From assembly GCF_004571075.1 (NCBI RefSeq), contig NZ_SPQP01000034.1, forward strand, positions 1 through 41,401: 41,401 bases of DNA, given 5' to 3'. Under the pieces are notes generated by a model that was not told where the DNA came from, did not search any database, and saw only the letters and a program-made list of their open reading frames with translations. The DNA is from Blastococcus sp. TF02A-35. Lineage in GTDB: Bacteria; Actinomycetota; Actinomycetes; Mycobacteriales; Geodermatophilaceae. Positions 33,606-41,401 of this stretch are shown piece after piece. A program made the translations under genes and the position numbers. The number at the start of each line of letters is the position of its first letter. Position 1 is the first letter of the stretch.

Positions 33606-34427
33606 TCAGCGGGCGGCGAGGGTGGCGGCGATCCGGCTGATCGTCGCCTCCTCCACCGGGAGGTGCGGCAGCACCGCGGTCACCTCGTCGGGCTCGAGGC
33701 CGTTGTCGCCCAGCGCGACCAGCAGCAGGTCGGCCTCCTCCGGGCGCACCGGCACGGTGCAGCCGGACTCCTCCAGCGCCGCCCGCGCGAGGAACAGCGC
33801 ACCGGCCAGGCTGTCGTCGGGCACCGGGGCCGGCTCCGGGGCGGCGGCCGCCCGGGCGGTCGCCTCGGCCGCGCGCACCAGCGACAGCGGCAGCCCCTCG
33901 GCCTCCACCTCGATCAGCGGGACGGTGCCGAGCGCGGCGAGCACCAGGTGCTCGGCGTCGATGCGCAGCGGCGCCTCCCAGCCACCGGCCCGCACCACGT
34001 CCAGCAGGTCGCGCGGGTCCTCGCCGAGGTCGTCGGCCAGCTCTTCCCAGGCCGCTCGCCGGCTGGTCCGCGCCCGCTCGGCGGCCAGCCGGCAGGTGTC
34101 CGCGACGAAGGGCACCAGCACCTCGTCGTCGAACCGCTCGGCCTGCACCCGGCCGTCGGCGCCCAGCATGTTCAGCGCGTCCTGGAAGCTCCCGGGCCGG
34201 GCGTCGCCCAGCTCCAGGCGGCCGTCCTCCTCGCCGGCGAGCGGCCGCCCGTGCGCGGCGCGCTCGCCGACCGTCAGGCCGGTGGCCACCAGCCTGCCGG
34301 CCCGTCTCTCGTGGTGCGGCTGGTCGGAGAGCCCTACGGCCCACGCGCAGCTCTCGGCGATCAGCGCCGCCCCGCGCTCGCGGAGCACCTCCCGGGTCAG
34401 CAGGCCCATCCAGTCGACGTCGAACAC
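33606..34427 (-). CDS. Conserved hypothetical protein, 273 residues
   Basis: I do not recognise a named family. The protein is acidic and mostly helical. The N-terminal part has VDWMGLLTREVLRERGAALIAESCAWA and the middle has EELADDLGEDPRDLLDVVRAGGWEAP. The C terminus contains a series of short amphipathic helices (DEVTAVLPHLPVEEATISRIAATLAAR). There is no signal peptide or membrane helix. The GTG at 34427 has GGAGG only one base away, so the ATG at 34409 (MGLLTRE) is an alternative start. It is 23 bases downstream of the aldehyde dehydrogenase, probably co-transcribed. Confidence 0.7.
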   Translation of the reverse strand: MFDVDWMGLLTREVLRERGAALIAESCAWAVGLSDQPHHERRAGRLVATGLTVGERAAHGRPLAGEEDGRLELGDARPGSFQDALNMLGADGRVQAERFDDEVLVPFVADTCRLAAERARTSRRAAWEELADDLGEDPRDLLDVVRAGGWEAPLRIDAEHLVLAALGTVPLIEVEAEGLPLSLVRAAEATARAAAAPEPAPVPDDSLAGALFLARAALEESGCTVPVRPEEADLLLVALGDNGLEPDEVTAVLPHLPVEEATISRIAATLAAR

Positions 34428-34450
34428 GCCTCCACTGTGCCTCGCGACGG

Positions 34451-35875
34451 TCACTCGGCGGCGGCCCCGGCCGTGTTGCCCTCGCTCTGCTCGCTGCTGG
34501 GCGGTCCCACCCACACGGTCTTGGCGTTCATGAACTCGCGCATGCCGAGCTCGGTCAGCTCCCGGCCGTACCCGCTCTGCTTGACGCCGCCGAAGGGCAG
34601 CTCGGGGTAGCTGGCGGTCATGCCGTTGATGAACGCCATCCCGGACTGGATGTCGCGCACGAACTGCGTCCGCTCCTCCTCGTCCTCGCTCCAGAGGTTC
34701 GAGCCGAGCCCGTACACGTGCGAGTTCGCGATCCGGATCGCCTCCTCCAGGCTGTCGACGACGTACAGCGCGGCGACGGGACCGAAGACCTCCTCGCTGT
34801 GCACCCTCATCTCGGGCGTGACGTCGGCGATGAGCGTCGGCTCGTAGAACCAGCCCGGCCGGTCGACCCGCCTCCCGCCGACGACCACCGTCGCGCCCTT
34901 GCTCCGGGCGTCCTCGACGTACTCCTCGACGTCCTGGAGGCCGGACTCGGTCGCCAGCGGGCCGATCTGCGTGTCGGGGTCCATCGGGTCCCCGACGGTC
35001 AGCGCGCCGATCTTCTCCGCGAAGAGCCGGGTGAACTCCTCGGCGACGTCGCGGTGGACGAAGAACCGCTTGGCGGCGATGCAGCTCTGGCCGTTGTTCT
35101 GGTTCCGGGCGGTCGTCGCCACCTCGGCGGCCCGGTCCAGGTGGGCCGAGGGCATCACGATGAACGGGTCGGAGCCACCCAGCTCCAGCACCGTCTTCTT
35201 CAGCGCGTCACCGGCGATGGCGGCCACCGACTGCCCCGCCGGGCCGCTGCCGGTGAGCGTCGCGGCGACGACCCGGTCGTCGCGCAGCACCTGCTCGATG
35301 GTCGAGGACCCGACCAGCAGGGTCTGGAACACGTCGTCGGGGAAGCCGGCCTTGCGGAAGAGCTCCTCCAGGTAGAGCGCGGTCTGCGGCACGTTGCTCG
35401 CGTGCTTGAGCAGCCCGACGTTGCCCGCCATCAGCGCGGGGGCGGCGAAGCGCATGGCCTGCCAGAGCGGGAAGTTCCACGGCATGATCGCCAGCACCAC
35501 GCCCAGGGGCTGGTAGGTGACGTAGGCCCGCTGCGCCTTCACCGCCTCGGCGTCCTTCTCGACCGGCTCCAGGTACGCCGGCCCGTGCTCGGCGTACCAG
35601 CGCAGCGCGGCGACGCACTTGGTCGCCTCCGCCTTCGCCGACGCCAGCGTCTTGCCCATCTCCGTCGTCATCAGCTCGGCGACGGAGCCGGTGTCGGCCT
35701 CCAGCGCGTCGGCGGCGGCGCGCAGCCAGCCGGCCCGCTGCTGGGCCGTCGTCAGCCGGTAGCCCTCGAAGGCCGCCGCGGCCCGGGCGAGCTTCTCCTC
35801 CAGCGCCTCGTCGGTGAGCGGCTCGTAGGTCTTGAGCGTCTCCCCGGTGGCCGGGTTGATGGTGGCGATCGCCAT
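34451..35875 (-). CDS. NAD(P)-dependent aldehyde dehydrogenase, succinate-semialdehyde type
   Basis: A 474-residue ALDH. It has MPWNFPLWQAMRF (about 131-143), the cofactor-binding GSxxxG-like TGSGPAGQSV (about 209-216), the general base Glu231 in LELGGSD and the nucleophile Cys265 in NNGQSCIAAKR. The C-terminal PFGGVKQSGYGRE is typical. It best fits the short 'gabD-like' succinate-semialdehyde dehydrogenases, which feed succinate to the TCA cycle, but other aldehydes are possible. The ATG at 35875 has GGAGGGAG upstream. Confidence 0.9.
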   Translation of the reverse strand: MAIATINPATGETLKTYEPLTDEALEEKLARAAAAFEGYRLTTAQQRAGWLRAAADALEADTGSVAELMTTEMGKTLASAKAEATKCVAALRWYAEHGPAYLEPVEKDAEAVKAQRAYVTYQPLGVVLAIMPWNFPLWQAMRFAAPALMAGNVGLLKHASNVPQTALYLEELFRKAGFPDDVFQTLLVGSSTIEQVLRDDRVVAATLTGSGPAGQSVAAIAGDALKKTVLELGGSDPFIVMPSAHLDRAAEVATTARNQNNGQSCIAAKRFFVHRDVAEEFTRLFAEKIGALTVGDPMDPDTQIGPLATESGLQDVEEYVEDARSKGATVVVGGRRVDRPGWFYEPTLIADVTPEMRVHSEEVFGPVAALYVVDSLEEAIRIANSHVYGLGSNLWSEDEEERTQFVRDIQSGMAFINGMTASYPELPFGGVKQSGYGRELTELGMREFMNAKTVWVGPPSSEQSEGNTAGAAAE

Positions 35876-35929
35876 GGTGTGTCTCCCTCCGCAGCTGCGC
35901 CCGCACACCTGCCCGCGAGCGGTCCGGTG

Positions 35930-35950
35930 AAACCGGCATGCCGGCTTTCC
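35930..35950. repeat. Near-palindrome GAAA-CCGGCATGCCGG-C-TTTC
   Basis: A 12-base perfect palindrome CCGGCATGCCGG (35933-35944) flanked by GAAA and TTTC with a one-base offset. It lies in the 172-base gap between the aldehyde dehydrogenase and the divergent MEDS gene and may be a regulator site for either. Confidence 0.35.
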
Positions 35951-36047
35951 GCGCCCGTGAGCTGCTCGGGCTGTCCGGTCGGCCGAGGTCGCCTACCGTG
36001 GAGGGGACGGGTCCGGAGAAGTCGGGCCCGGGACGTCGGGGGCACGG

Positions 36048-37035
36048 GTGAACTGGACTGCGACGGGCGGGGTGGACCATCCCTCGCCCGGGGCCTTCCG
36101 CACGACGCCCTGGTCTACGACTCCGTCGACGACCTCGTCGGCACGGTGGTCCCCTTCCTGCACGACGGGCTGGCCGCCGGCGACGCCGCCGTCGTCGCCG
36201 TCCGGTCCGACACCGCCGCGGTGCTCCGGGAGGCGCTGGGCGACGAGCCGCGCATCCTCGTCCTCGACGAGGGCACCGCCTACGGCCACCGCACGCCGGC
36301 GGCGATCACCAGCTTCCGCCGCCTGGCCCGGGACAACGCCCCGGCGGGCGGCACCGCGTGCGTGTCGTCGGCGAGATCGACTTCGGCCCGACCGAGCGCG
36401 ACTGGCTCGAGTGGGAGCGCTACGAGGCGGTCATCAACGAGGCGCTCCTCGGCCTGGACCTGTGGGGGGTCTGCCTCTTCGACACCACCCGCCTGCCGGG
36501 CCCGGTGGTGGAGGCCGGGCGCCGGACGCACCGCCGGCTGGTGTCCCCGACCAGCCGCACGCCCAGCCCCTCGTTCACCGAGCCGGCGGACTACCTCCGC
36601 AGCCTGCCCGTCCCCGACGAGCCGCTGGAGCGCACGCCGCCGCGGTTCGCTGCGAGCGACGTCGCCGACTTCGTCGGGCTGCGGCACGCCGTCGCCACCG
36701 AGCTCGCTGCCCTCGTCGCGCCGCCGGACCTGGTCGAGGACTTCCTCCTCGCCGTCGACGAGATGAGCTCGAACGCGGTGCGGCACGGCCGGCCACCGGT
36801 GGACCTGCGGCTGTGGACCGCACCCGACCGGGTCGTCTGCACCATCACCGACGGCGGCCCCGGCTGGGACGACCCCTTCGCCGGGTACGGCCCGGCGCAC
36901 GGGGACGACCTCTCCCGCGGCGGCATGGGGCTCTGGCTGGCCCGCCAGCTGTGCGACTACGTGGACATCCGGGGCGGCGATCACCACCCCGGCGAGGGCG
37001 GGATCAGCGTGCGGCTGACCGTCCGCCTCCCCTGA
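36048..37035 (+). pseudogene. MEDS-domain plus HATPase (RsbW-like) regulator, two frameshifts
   Basis: Three consecutive reading frames make one protein when joined. Frame A starts at GTG 36048 (MNWTATGGVDHPSPGAFR) and runs to about 36101. Frame B (HDALVYDSVDDLVGTVV onward) runs to about 36355. Frame C (RVVGEIDFGPTERDWLEWE onward) runs to the TGA at 37035. The joined product, about 329 residues, has an N-terminal MEDS domain and a C-terminal histidine-kinase-like ATPase (DEMSSNAVRHG, ITDGGPGWDD, GGMGLWLARQL). Each break is cured by adding one C. Such proteins act as anti-sigma kinases or light/metabolite-linked regulators. It is either a recent pseudogene or two base-calling errors. Confidence 0.85.
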
Positions 37036-37041
37036 GCCGGG

Positions 37042-37383
37042 TCAGCCGAAGAGCTCGCTCATCAGCGACTTCTTCTTGTGCGGCTTCCCGTAGCCCGAGT
37101 GCGACGACGAGTGCCCGGACCCCTGCACCTGCCGCAGCACCTCGCTGACCACCCCGCCGAGGCCCGCGGCCGCCGGGGCGCCGTGCTGCTGGCCGGAGGG
37201 CCGGTGCGCCGCCTGGGGCTGCTGGGCGGCGCCACCGTGGTAGGCGTTCTCCGCGTCGATGAGACCGTCCAGCTCGCCGCGGTCCAGGAAGATCCCCCGG
37301 CAGTCCGAGCACTGGTCGACGTGCACGCCGTTGCGCTCGTAGGTCCGCATGGTCCCGTGACACTTCGGGCAGGTCAGCTCCAT
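37042..37383 (-). CDS. TFIIB-type zinc-ribbon protein
   Basis: A 113-residue protein. The first 45 residues form a zf-TFIIB domain: CPKCHGTM (Cys5, Cys8) and QCSDCRGIFLDRGELDGLI (two further Cys). The remaining 65 residues are Gln/Gly/His/Ser-rich and end in KPHKKKSLMSELFG. The domain binds one zinc and probably nucleic acid or protein; its function is not known. The ATG at 37383 is directly before the zinc knuckle. It converges on the MEDS gene six bases away. Confidence 0.85.
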   Translation of the reverse strand: MELTCPKCHGTMRTYERNGVHVDQCSDCRGIFLDRGELDGLIDAENAYHGGAAQQPQAAHRPSGQQHGAPAAAGLGGVVSEVLRQVQGSGHSSSHSGYGKPHKKKSLMSELFG

Positions 37384-37396
37384 GCCCGCGCAACGG

Positions 37397-37422
37397 GCCC
37401 GGGGGCGACGGAGTTCCCGGGC
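37397..37422. repeat. Inverted repeat GCCCGGG-N12-CCCGGGC
   Basis: A perfect 7-base inverted repeat with a 12-base spacer just upstream of the zinc-ribbon start and within the 209-base gap to pcaI. It may be an operator, though GC-only arms of this length are only weak evidence. Confidence 0.25.
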
Positions 37423-37462
37423 TATGTGTGCAGCGCGCATTCCGTCCAGTGGGGTGCGCACG

Positions 37463-37491
37463 TCGAAACGGGCCCGCAGGGCGGCGATACT
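37463..37491 (+). promoter_or_regulatory. Promoter candidate for pcaIJ
   Basis: TCGAAA (-35, 4 of 6 matches to TTGACA) at 37463-37468, a 17-base spacer and GATACT (-10) at 37486-37491. The start near 37498 would leave a leader of about 95 bases before the GTG at 37593, which has GGGAGG at 37581-37586. Confidence 0.45.
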
Positions 37492-37592
37492 GGTCATCCC
37501 GCAGGCTGACCGATGGGAGCACTTGGTGGACCGGACGCGCACGCGCCACGGGTGGGCCGCGCCCACCGCCCTCCGCGAGCGGGAGGCCTGAC

Positions 37593-38408
37593 GTGGACAA
37601 GGTCGTGGCCGGTGCCCGCGAGGCCGTCGCCGACATCGCGCCGGGCTCGGTGCTCGCCGTCGGCGGGTTCGGCCTCTGCGGAGTGCCGTTCGCGCTCATC
37701 GACGCCCTCCTCGAGCAGGGCACCGACGAGCTGACGACGATCTCCAACAACTGCGGCGTGGACGACCAGGCGCTCGGCGTGCTGCTCTACGCCGGCCGGA
37801 TCCGCAAGACGATCAGCTCCTTCGTCGGCGGCAACAAGGAGCTCGCGCGGCTGTACCTCTCGGGGCAGCTGGAGGTCGAGCTCACCCCGCAGGGCACGCT
37901 GGCCGAGCGGCTGCGCGCCGGCGGCGCCGGCATCCCCGCCTTCTACACCCCGACCGGGGTCGGCACCCTCGTCGCCGACGGCGGCATCCCGATCCGGTAC
38001 GACGCCGACGGCAACGTGGTCGAGACCAGCCGGCCCAAGGAGGTCCGCGAGTTCGACGGCCAGCAGTACGTGCTGGAGACCGCGCTGACCGCCGACTTCG
38101 GGCTGGTGCACGCGCTCAAGGGCGACCGGCACGGGAACCTCTACTTCCACGAGTCGGCGCGCAACTTCAACCCGCTGGCCGGCATGGCCGGTCGGGTCAC
38201 GATCGCCGAGGTCGAGGAGCTCGTCGAGCCGGGCGACCTCCGCCCCGAGGACGTGCACCTCCCCGGGGTCTTCGTCGACCGCGTCGTGGTGGTGGGGTCC
38301 GAGCACAAGCCGATCGAGAAGCGCACCAGCCGCCCCCGTACCGACCGCTCCGACACCCCGGCCGCCGCCGGCGAGGAGGCCACCGCCGAGAGAGGACTCC
38401 CCCGATGA
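37593..38408 (+). CDS. pcaI: 3-oxoadipate (3-oxoacid) CoA-transferase subunit A
   Basis: A 271-residue alpha subunit of a class I CoA transferase: [39 protein letters not shown] and [24 protein letters not shown] are all typical. It passes CoA from succinyl-CoA to a 3-oxoacid together with the beta subunit. The setting beside pcaBDC favours 3-oxoadipate, but 3-oxobutyrate (ScoA) cannot be excluded. The C terminus has about 30 extra Arg/Thr/Ala-rich residues. The GTG start has GGGAGG upstream. Its TGA overlaps the next ATG (ATGA), so the two subunits are coupled. Confidence 0.88.
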   Translation: MDKVVAGAREAVADIAPGSVLAVGGFGLCGVPFALIDALLEQGTDELTTISNNCGVDDQALGVLLYAGRIRKTISSFVGGNKELARLYLSGQLEVELTPQGTLAERLRAGGAGIPAFYTPTGVGTLVADGGIPIRYDADGNVVETSRPKEVREFDGQQYVLETALTADFGLVHALKGDRHGNLYFHESARNFNPLAGMAGRVTIAEVEELVEPGDLRPEDVHLPGVFVDRVVVVGSEHKPIEKRTSRPRTDRSDTPAAAGEEATAERGLPR

Positions 38409-39073
38409 GCCTGACCCGTGAGCAGCTGGCCGCGCGCGTCGCCCTCGAGCTCGAGGACGGCCAGTACGTCAACCTCGGCATCGGCATGCCGACGCTCGTC
38501 CCGAACTACGTGCCCGAGGGCGTGCACGTCGTCCTCCACTCGGAGAACGGTGTGCTGGGTGTGGGCCCCTACCCCTTCGAGGGCGAGGAGGACCCGGACC
38601 TCATCAACGCCGGCAAGGAGACCGTGACGGTCCTGCCCGGAGCGAGCTTCTTCGACTCCGCGCTGTCGTTCGGGATGATCCGCGGCAAGCACCTCGACGT
38701 CGCCGTCCTGGGCGCGATGCAGGTCAACACCCGCGGCGACCTCGCCAACTGGCTCATCCCGGGCAAGATGGTCAACGGCATGGGCGGCGCGATGGACCTG
38801 GTCCACGGCGCCAAGCGCGTGGTCATCATGATGGAGCACGTCGCCCGCGACGGGTCGCCGAAGATCGTCCAGGAGTGCACCCTGCCGCTCACCGGCAAGG
38901 CCTGCGTCGACCGGATCGTCACCGAGCTCGCCGTCATCGACGTGACGCCCGGCGGTCTGGTGCTCCGCGAGACCGCGCCCGGCGTGACCGTGGACGAGGT
39001 GGTCGAGAAGACCGGCGCCCCGCTCGCGATCGCCGACGACGTCCGCGAGATGACGCTCCCCGCCTCCGTCTGA
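38405..39073 (+). CDS. pcaJ: 3-oxoadipate (3-oxoacid) CoA-transferase subunit B
   Basis: A 222-residue beta subunit. It has [19 protein letters not shown] at the start, and the catalytic Glu in [13 protein letters not shown] (the SENG motif), which forms the glutamyl-CoA intermediate. [19 protein letters not shown] and [14 protein letters not shown] follow. Together with PcaI it makes 3-oxoadipyl-CoA in the beta-ketoadipate pathway. The ATG at 38405 overlaps the upstream stop. No thiolase (pcaF) is seen directly downstream; the next gene converges. Confidence 0.9.
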   Translation: MSLTREQLAARVALELEDGQYVNLGIGMPTLVPNYVPEGVHVVLHSENGVLGVGPYPFEGEEDPDLINAGKETVTVLPGASFFDSALSFGMIRGKHLDVAVLGAMQVNTRGDLANWLIPGKMVNGMGGAMDLVHGAKRVVIMMEHVARDGSPKIVQECTLPLTGKACVDRIVTELAVIDVTPGGLVLRETAPGVTVDEVVEKTGAPLAIADDVREMTLPASV

Positions 39074-39105
39074 CCCGTCGCACCACCCGGGTCGACGGAG
39101 CCGGG

Positions 39106-39942
39106 TCAGGTGCCGCCGGCGAAGGCCAGGACGTCCCGGGCGACCCGCTTGTCCGACCCCGTGCCCAGGTGGCCCTTCCCCTCGTACCGGACGACCCGGC
39201 AGTCCGGCACGAGGGCGGCGGTCTCCTCGACCACCGCCGGCGGGAAGAACCGGTCACGGCTGCCGGAGACGACCAGGACCGGCACCGTGACCGTCGGGAG
39301 CACCGACCGGGAGTCGAACGACGTCTCGGCGCGCAGCTCGGTGAGGACGTCACCCGGTGGGCACAGCTCCTCGGCGAACAGGGCCCGGCCGACCAGCGGC
39401 CCCAGCAGCCGCCGCGGCCACCGCATCGCGGACCCGGGCAGGAGGTACTCGGCGAACGCCGTCCCGGCGGCCGTGGCGTCCCCCCGCGCCAGCGCCGTGG
39501 CCAGGCGCGTGTCGACGTCCTTGCCCCACTCGCTGACCTCGCAGCCGGAGACCACGAGGACCAGGCGGCCGAGCCGCCCGGGGTGCCGGGCGGCCAGGTG
39601 CTGGGCCACCAGACCGTCGTACGACTCCCCGACGACGACGTCCACCTGGCCGCCGAGGTGCTCGGCGACGACCTGCGCGTAGTCGTCGGCCATGTCGGCG
39701 ACGCCGTGGCCGGGGGGCATGCCCCGGCGGCGGGTGACGACCCAGACGGCGTACCCGGCGGCGACGTACGGGCGGGACTGGCCCACGACCATCCGCGCCA
39801 TGGCCCCGGTGGGCAGGAAGCTTCCCGGGCCGCCCGGGATCGACAGCAGCGTGCGCGGGCCGTCCCCCCAGGTCAGGTACTCCATCCCGTTCGGGAAGGT
39901 GCCCCGGCGGGGCTGCTGCACCGTCGTCCGGACCTCGGCCAT
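39106..39942 (-). CDS. Alpha/beta-hydrolase with an atypical nucleophile elbow
   Basis: A 278-residue alpha/beta hydrolase. SIPGGPGSF (about 34-42) is the oxyanion loop. The nucleophile elbow reads GESYDG with Ser107, so the last Gly of G-x-S-x-G is replaced by Asp. The acid Asp lies in SGSRDRFFP and the His in GKGHLG near the C terminus. Substrate unknown; the place after pcaC suggests a lactone or ester from aromatic breakdown. The ATG at 39942 begins MAEVRTTVQ. It is about 80 bases downstream of pcaC and has an inverted repeat in between. Confidence 0.82.
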   Translation of the reverse strand: MAEVRTTVQQPRRGTFPNGMEYLTWGDGPRTLLSIPGGPGSFLPTGAMARMVVGQSRPYVAAGYAVWVVTRRRGMPPGHGVADMADDYAQVVAEHLGGQVDVVVGESYDGLVAQHLAARHPGRLGRLVLVVSGCEVSEWGKDVDTRLATALARGDATAAGTAFAEYLLPGSAMRWPRRLLGPLVGRALFAEELCPPGDVLTELRAETSFDSRSVLPTVTVPVLVVSGSRDRFFPPAVVEETAALVPDCRVVRYEGKGHLGTGSDKRVARDVLAFAGGT

Positions 39943-39991
39943 GGCCGACCATCCCACGCGTCGGGGACGCCGGGTACCCGTTTCGGTCTCC

Positions 39992-40017
39992 CTGTCGACA
40001 TGTCCACCCGTCGACAG
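39992..40017. promoter_or_regulatory. Inverted repeat CTGTCGAC-N10-GTCGACAG between pcaC and the hydrolase
   Basis: A perfect 8-base inverted repeat with a 10-base spacer, starting eight bases beyond the pcaC stop. It could be a hairpin at the end of pcaC or an operator for the hydrolase. A GGGTACCC palindrome lies about 15 bases further on. Confidence 0.4.
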
Positions 40018-40025
40018 TTCGCCGG

Positions 40026-40430
40026 TCAGGCGGAGGTGCCGCGGAGCTCGTCGAGGATCGGGCCGGCCACCTTGTACGCGTGGTTGGCCGCGGGCACGCC
40101 GGCGTAGACGGCGGCGTGCTGGATGACCGCGCCGATCTCCTCGTCGGAGAGGCCGTTGTTCTTCGCCGCGCGCACGTGCAGGGCGAACTCCTCCCAGTGC
40201 CGCAGCGCGATCGTGATCGACAGCGTCATCAGGCTGCGGTCCCGGCGCGACAGCTCCGGCCGCTGCCAGACGTCGCCCCAGGCCACCCGGGTGATGAAGT
40301 CCTGGAAGCCCTCGGTGAAGGGGGTGGTGCCGGCGACGGCGCGGTCGACGTGCGCGTCGCCCAGCACCTCGCGGCGGGTCCGCATGCCGGCCTCGCGGCG
40401 GGCGGCGTCGGTGTCCGGCAGGTCGCTCAT
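40026..40430 (-). CDS. pcaC: 4-carboxymuconolactone decarboxylase
   Basis: A 134-residue protein of the carboxymuconolactone decarboxylase family. It has RREVLGDAHVDRAVAGTTPF, FITRVAWGDVWQRPELSRRDRSLM and LRHWEEFALHVRAAKNNGLSDEEI, the classic PcaC pattern with the active-site His. It converts 4-carboxymuconolactone to 3-oxoadipate enol-lactone in the protocatechuate branch. The ATG at 40430 overlaps the PcaD stop (ATGA). Confidence 0.92.
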   Translation of the reverse strand: MSDLPDTDAARREAGMRTRREVLGDAHVDRAVAGTTPFTEGFQDFITRVAWGDVWQRPELSRRDRSLMTLSITIALRHWEEFALHVRAAKNNGLSDEEIGAVIQHAAVYAGVPAANHAYKVAGPILDELRGTSA

Positions 40431-41206
40431 CGGGCGTTCCCATCAGCGTCGAAGTGGGCCAGCAGGGCGCCCGTGACCTCCAGCGTGCGCTCGAGGTTGG
40501 CCAGGTGCGCCCCCGGGCTGAGGCTGAGCAGCTCCGCCCCGGGGATGCCCGCGGCGATCGCCTCCTGGTGCGGTGGCGGCAGCGCCGGGTCGTCCGCGCC
40601 GGACATGACGAGGGTCGGGGCGGTGATGCGCCCGAGGTCCTCGCGCAGGTCGACGTTGCCGACCACCTCGCAGCAGGCGGCGTAGCCCTCGTCGTCGGCG
40701 CCGGCGATCATCGCCTCGAGCCGGGCGACGAGGTCGGGGTGGTCCGCGGCGTGGGCCGGGGTCAGCCAGCGCTGCACGACGGTCGGCGCGAACTGCGCGG
40801 TGCCCCCGGAGCGGGCCTGCGCCGCCCGGTCGAGGAAGCCCTGCGGGTCGACCTTCGCCGAGCTGAACATGACCGCGAGCCGGTGCACCCGCGCGGGCTC
40901 GCGGGCGGCCATCCGCATGCCGACCATCCCGCCGAGGGAGACCCCGGCGACGTGCGCGCGCTCGGCGCCGACCCGGTCCAGGACCAGGAGCACGTCGTCG
41001 ACGAGGTCGTCGAGGGTGTACGGGCCGGCCGGGGCGGGCGACTCCCCGTGCCCCCGGCCGTCGTAGGTGACCACGCGGTACCGCTCGGCCAGCGCCGGCA
41101 CCTGCGGGTCCCACATGGCCCGGGTCGCCCCGAGCGAGTTGGACAGGACGACGACCGGCGCGTCGGCCGCCCCGTCGACGGTGTACGAGACCTCGACCGC
41201 GCTCAT
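40427..41206 (-). CDS. pcaD: 3-oxoadipate enol-lactonase
   Basis: A 259-residue alpha/beta hydrolase, the usual PcaD length. LSNSLGATRAMWDPQVPAL (about 21-39) is the characteristic N terminus, Ser90 lies in GVSLGGM, the acid Asp in MSGADDPALP, and the His in GAHLANLE. It opens 3-oxoadipate enol-lactone to 3-oxoadipate. In many actinobacteria PcaC and PcaD are fused as PcaL; here they are separate genes with an ATGA overlap, in the order D then C. The ATG at 41206 overlaps the PcaB stop. Confidence 0.92.
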   Translation of the reverse strand: MSAVEVSYTVDGAADAPVVVLSNSLGATRAMWDPQVPALAERYRVVTYDGRGHGESPAPAGPYTLDDLVDDVLLVLDRVGAERAHVAGVSLGGMVGMRMAAREPARVHRLAVMFSSAKVDPQGFLDRAAQARSGGTAQFAPTVVQRWLTPAHAADHPDLVARLEAMIAGADDEGYAACCEVVGNVDLREDLGRITAPTLVMSGADDPALPPPHQEAIAAGIPGAELLSLSPGAHLANLERTLEVTGALLAHFDADGNAR

Positions 41207-41401
41207 CGCTCCCCCTCGGTCAGCCGGACGTGCTCGGCCAGGACCGCCTCCACCTGCTCGGCGGCCTCCCCGACGTCGGGGCCGCCGGCGAGCAGCTCGG
41301 TGACGTCGATGTCGTCGCGCGCGGCGACCACGTCGGCCAGCGGGCGCCCGGTCGCGGCGGCCTCGCGCACGGCGGCCGCGGCCTCGTCGTGCGCGGAGAT
41401 C
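41203..41401 (-). CDS. pcaB: 3-carboxy-cis,cis-muconate cycloisomerase, C-terminal part
   Basis: Only the last 65 residues are in the window, running off the right edge; the frame contains GRPLADVVAARDDIDVTELL, the C terminus of PcaB-like fumarase-superfamily cycloisomerases. It converts 3-carboxymuconate to 4-carboxymuconolactone, the step before PcaC. The stop (41205-41203) overlaps the pcaD ATG, giving the order pcaB-pcaD-pcaC. The active-site part lies outside the window. Confidence 0.75.
   Translation of the reverse strand, partial: ISAHDEAAAAVREAAATGRPLADVVAARDDIDVTELLAGGPDVGEAAEQVEAVLAEHVRLTEGER

Noticed and set aside
36048..37035. Programmed ribosomal frameshifting in the MEDS gene
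   Set aside because: Two successive shifts would be needed and neither site has a slippery heptamer or a clear downstream structure. Single-base loss explains both more simply.

Overview
The window is a stretch of very GC-rich (well over 70 % by eye) actinobacterial chromosome. Dense gene packing, GTGA/ATGA stop-start overlaps, frequent GTG starts, RsbU/STAS/MEDS-type signalling proteins, a PASTA-type kinase and a beta-ketoadipate cluster together suggest a soil or stone-dwelling actinomycete, most likely of the Geodermatophilaceae type (Blastococcus, Geodermatophilus, Modestobacter). The family assignment is inference. I see no transposase, integrase, tRNA, rRNA or CRISPR array, and no gene-free gap above about 300 bases.

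Layout. 1-7552: the 3' part of a GAF-PP2C phosphatase, a dienelactone hydrolase, an FMN reductase-like protein divergent from a YCII protein, a small operon (APH-like kinase, histidine phosphatase, frameshifted Mug glycosylase), a STAS protein, a cytosolic subtilase with a separate small inhibitor-like protein, and a VOC protein. 7690-12643: a 47-residue protein behind a promoter with two tandem palindromes, a CPA1 antiporter, and a formate/nitrite channel divergent from a formaldehyde-dehydrogenase-like MDR enzyme coupled to a DsbA-like protein. 12674-18128: an unusual hemerythrin-esterase fusion coupled to a yellow/MRJP protein, a beta-hydroxyacid dehydrogenase, and a Ser/Thr kinase. 18251-21880: a three-subunit molybdenum hydroxylase of the PaoABC/YagTSR type. 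21976-25781: two small or unknown proteins and an RND pump. 25893-33343: a divergent catabolic locus. One arm is CaiB CoA transferase, citrate-synthase-like lyase, MDR oxidoreductase and intradiol dioxygenase; the other is amidohydrolase, IclR regulator and pyridoxal kinase. 33356-37383: a small hydrophilic protein, an unknown protein, a succinate-semialdehyde-type dehydrogenase, a frameshifted MEDS-HATPase anti-sigma-type protein and a zinc-ribbon protein. 37593-41401: the beta-ketoadipate genes pcaI-pcaJ on + and pcaB(partial)-pcaD-pcaC on -, with one extra hydrolase.

How the genes work together. The right-hand third is aromatic and heterocycle catabolism: ring opening by the intradiol dioxygenase, lactone handling by PcaB/D/C, CoA activation by PcaIJ, and an uncharacterised CoA-transferase/lyase route next to it. 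The divergent control region at 29850-30081 carries two TTGACA -35 boxes that form the arms of a 10-bp inverted repeat. The rest is mostly stress and signalling functions.

Most notable: the hemerythrin-esterase/MRJP pair, the dioxygenase-lyase locus whose citrate-synthase-like enzyme lacks two expected catalytic residues, the tandem-operator promoter at 7690-7751, and three single-C losses that break mug and the MEDS gene. The last may be biology or sequence error.
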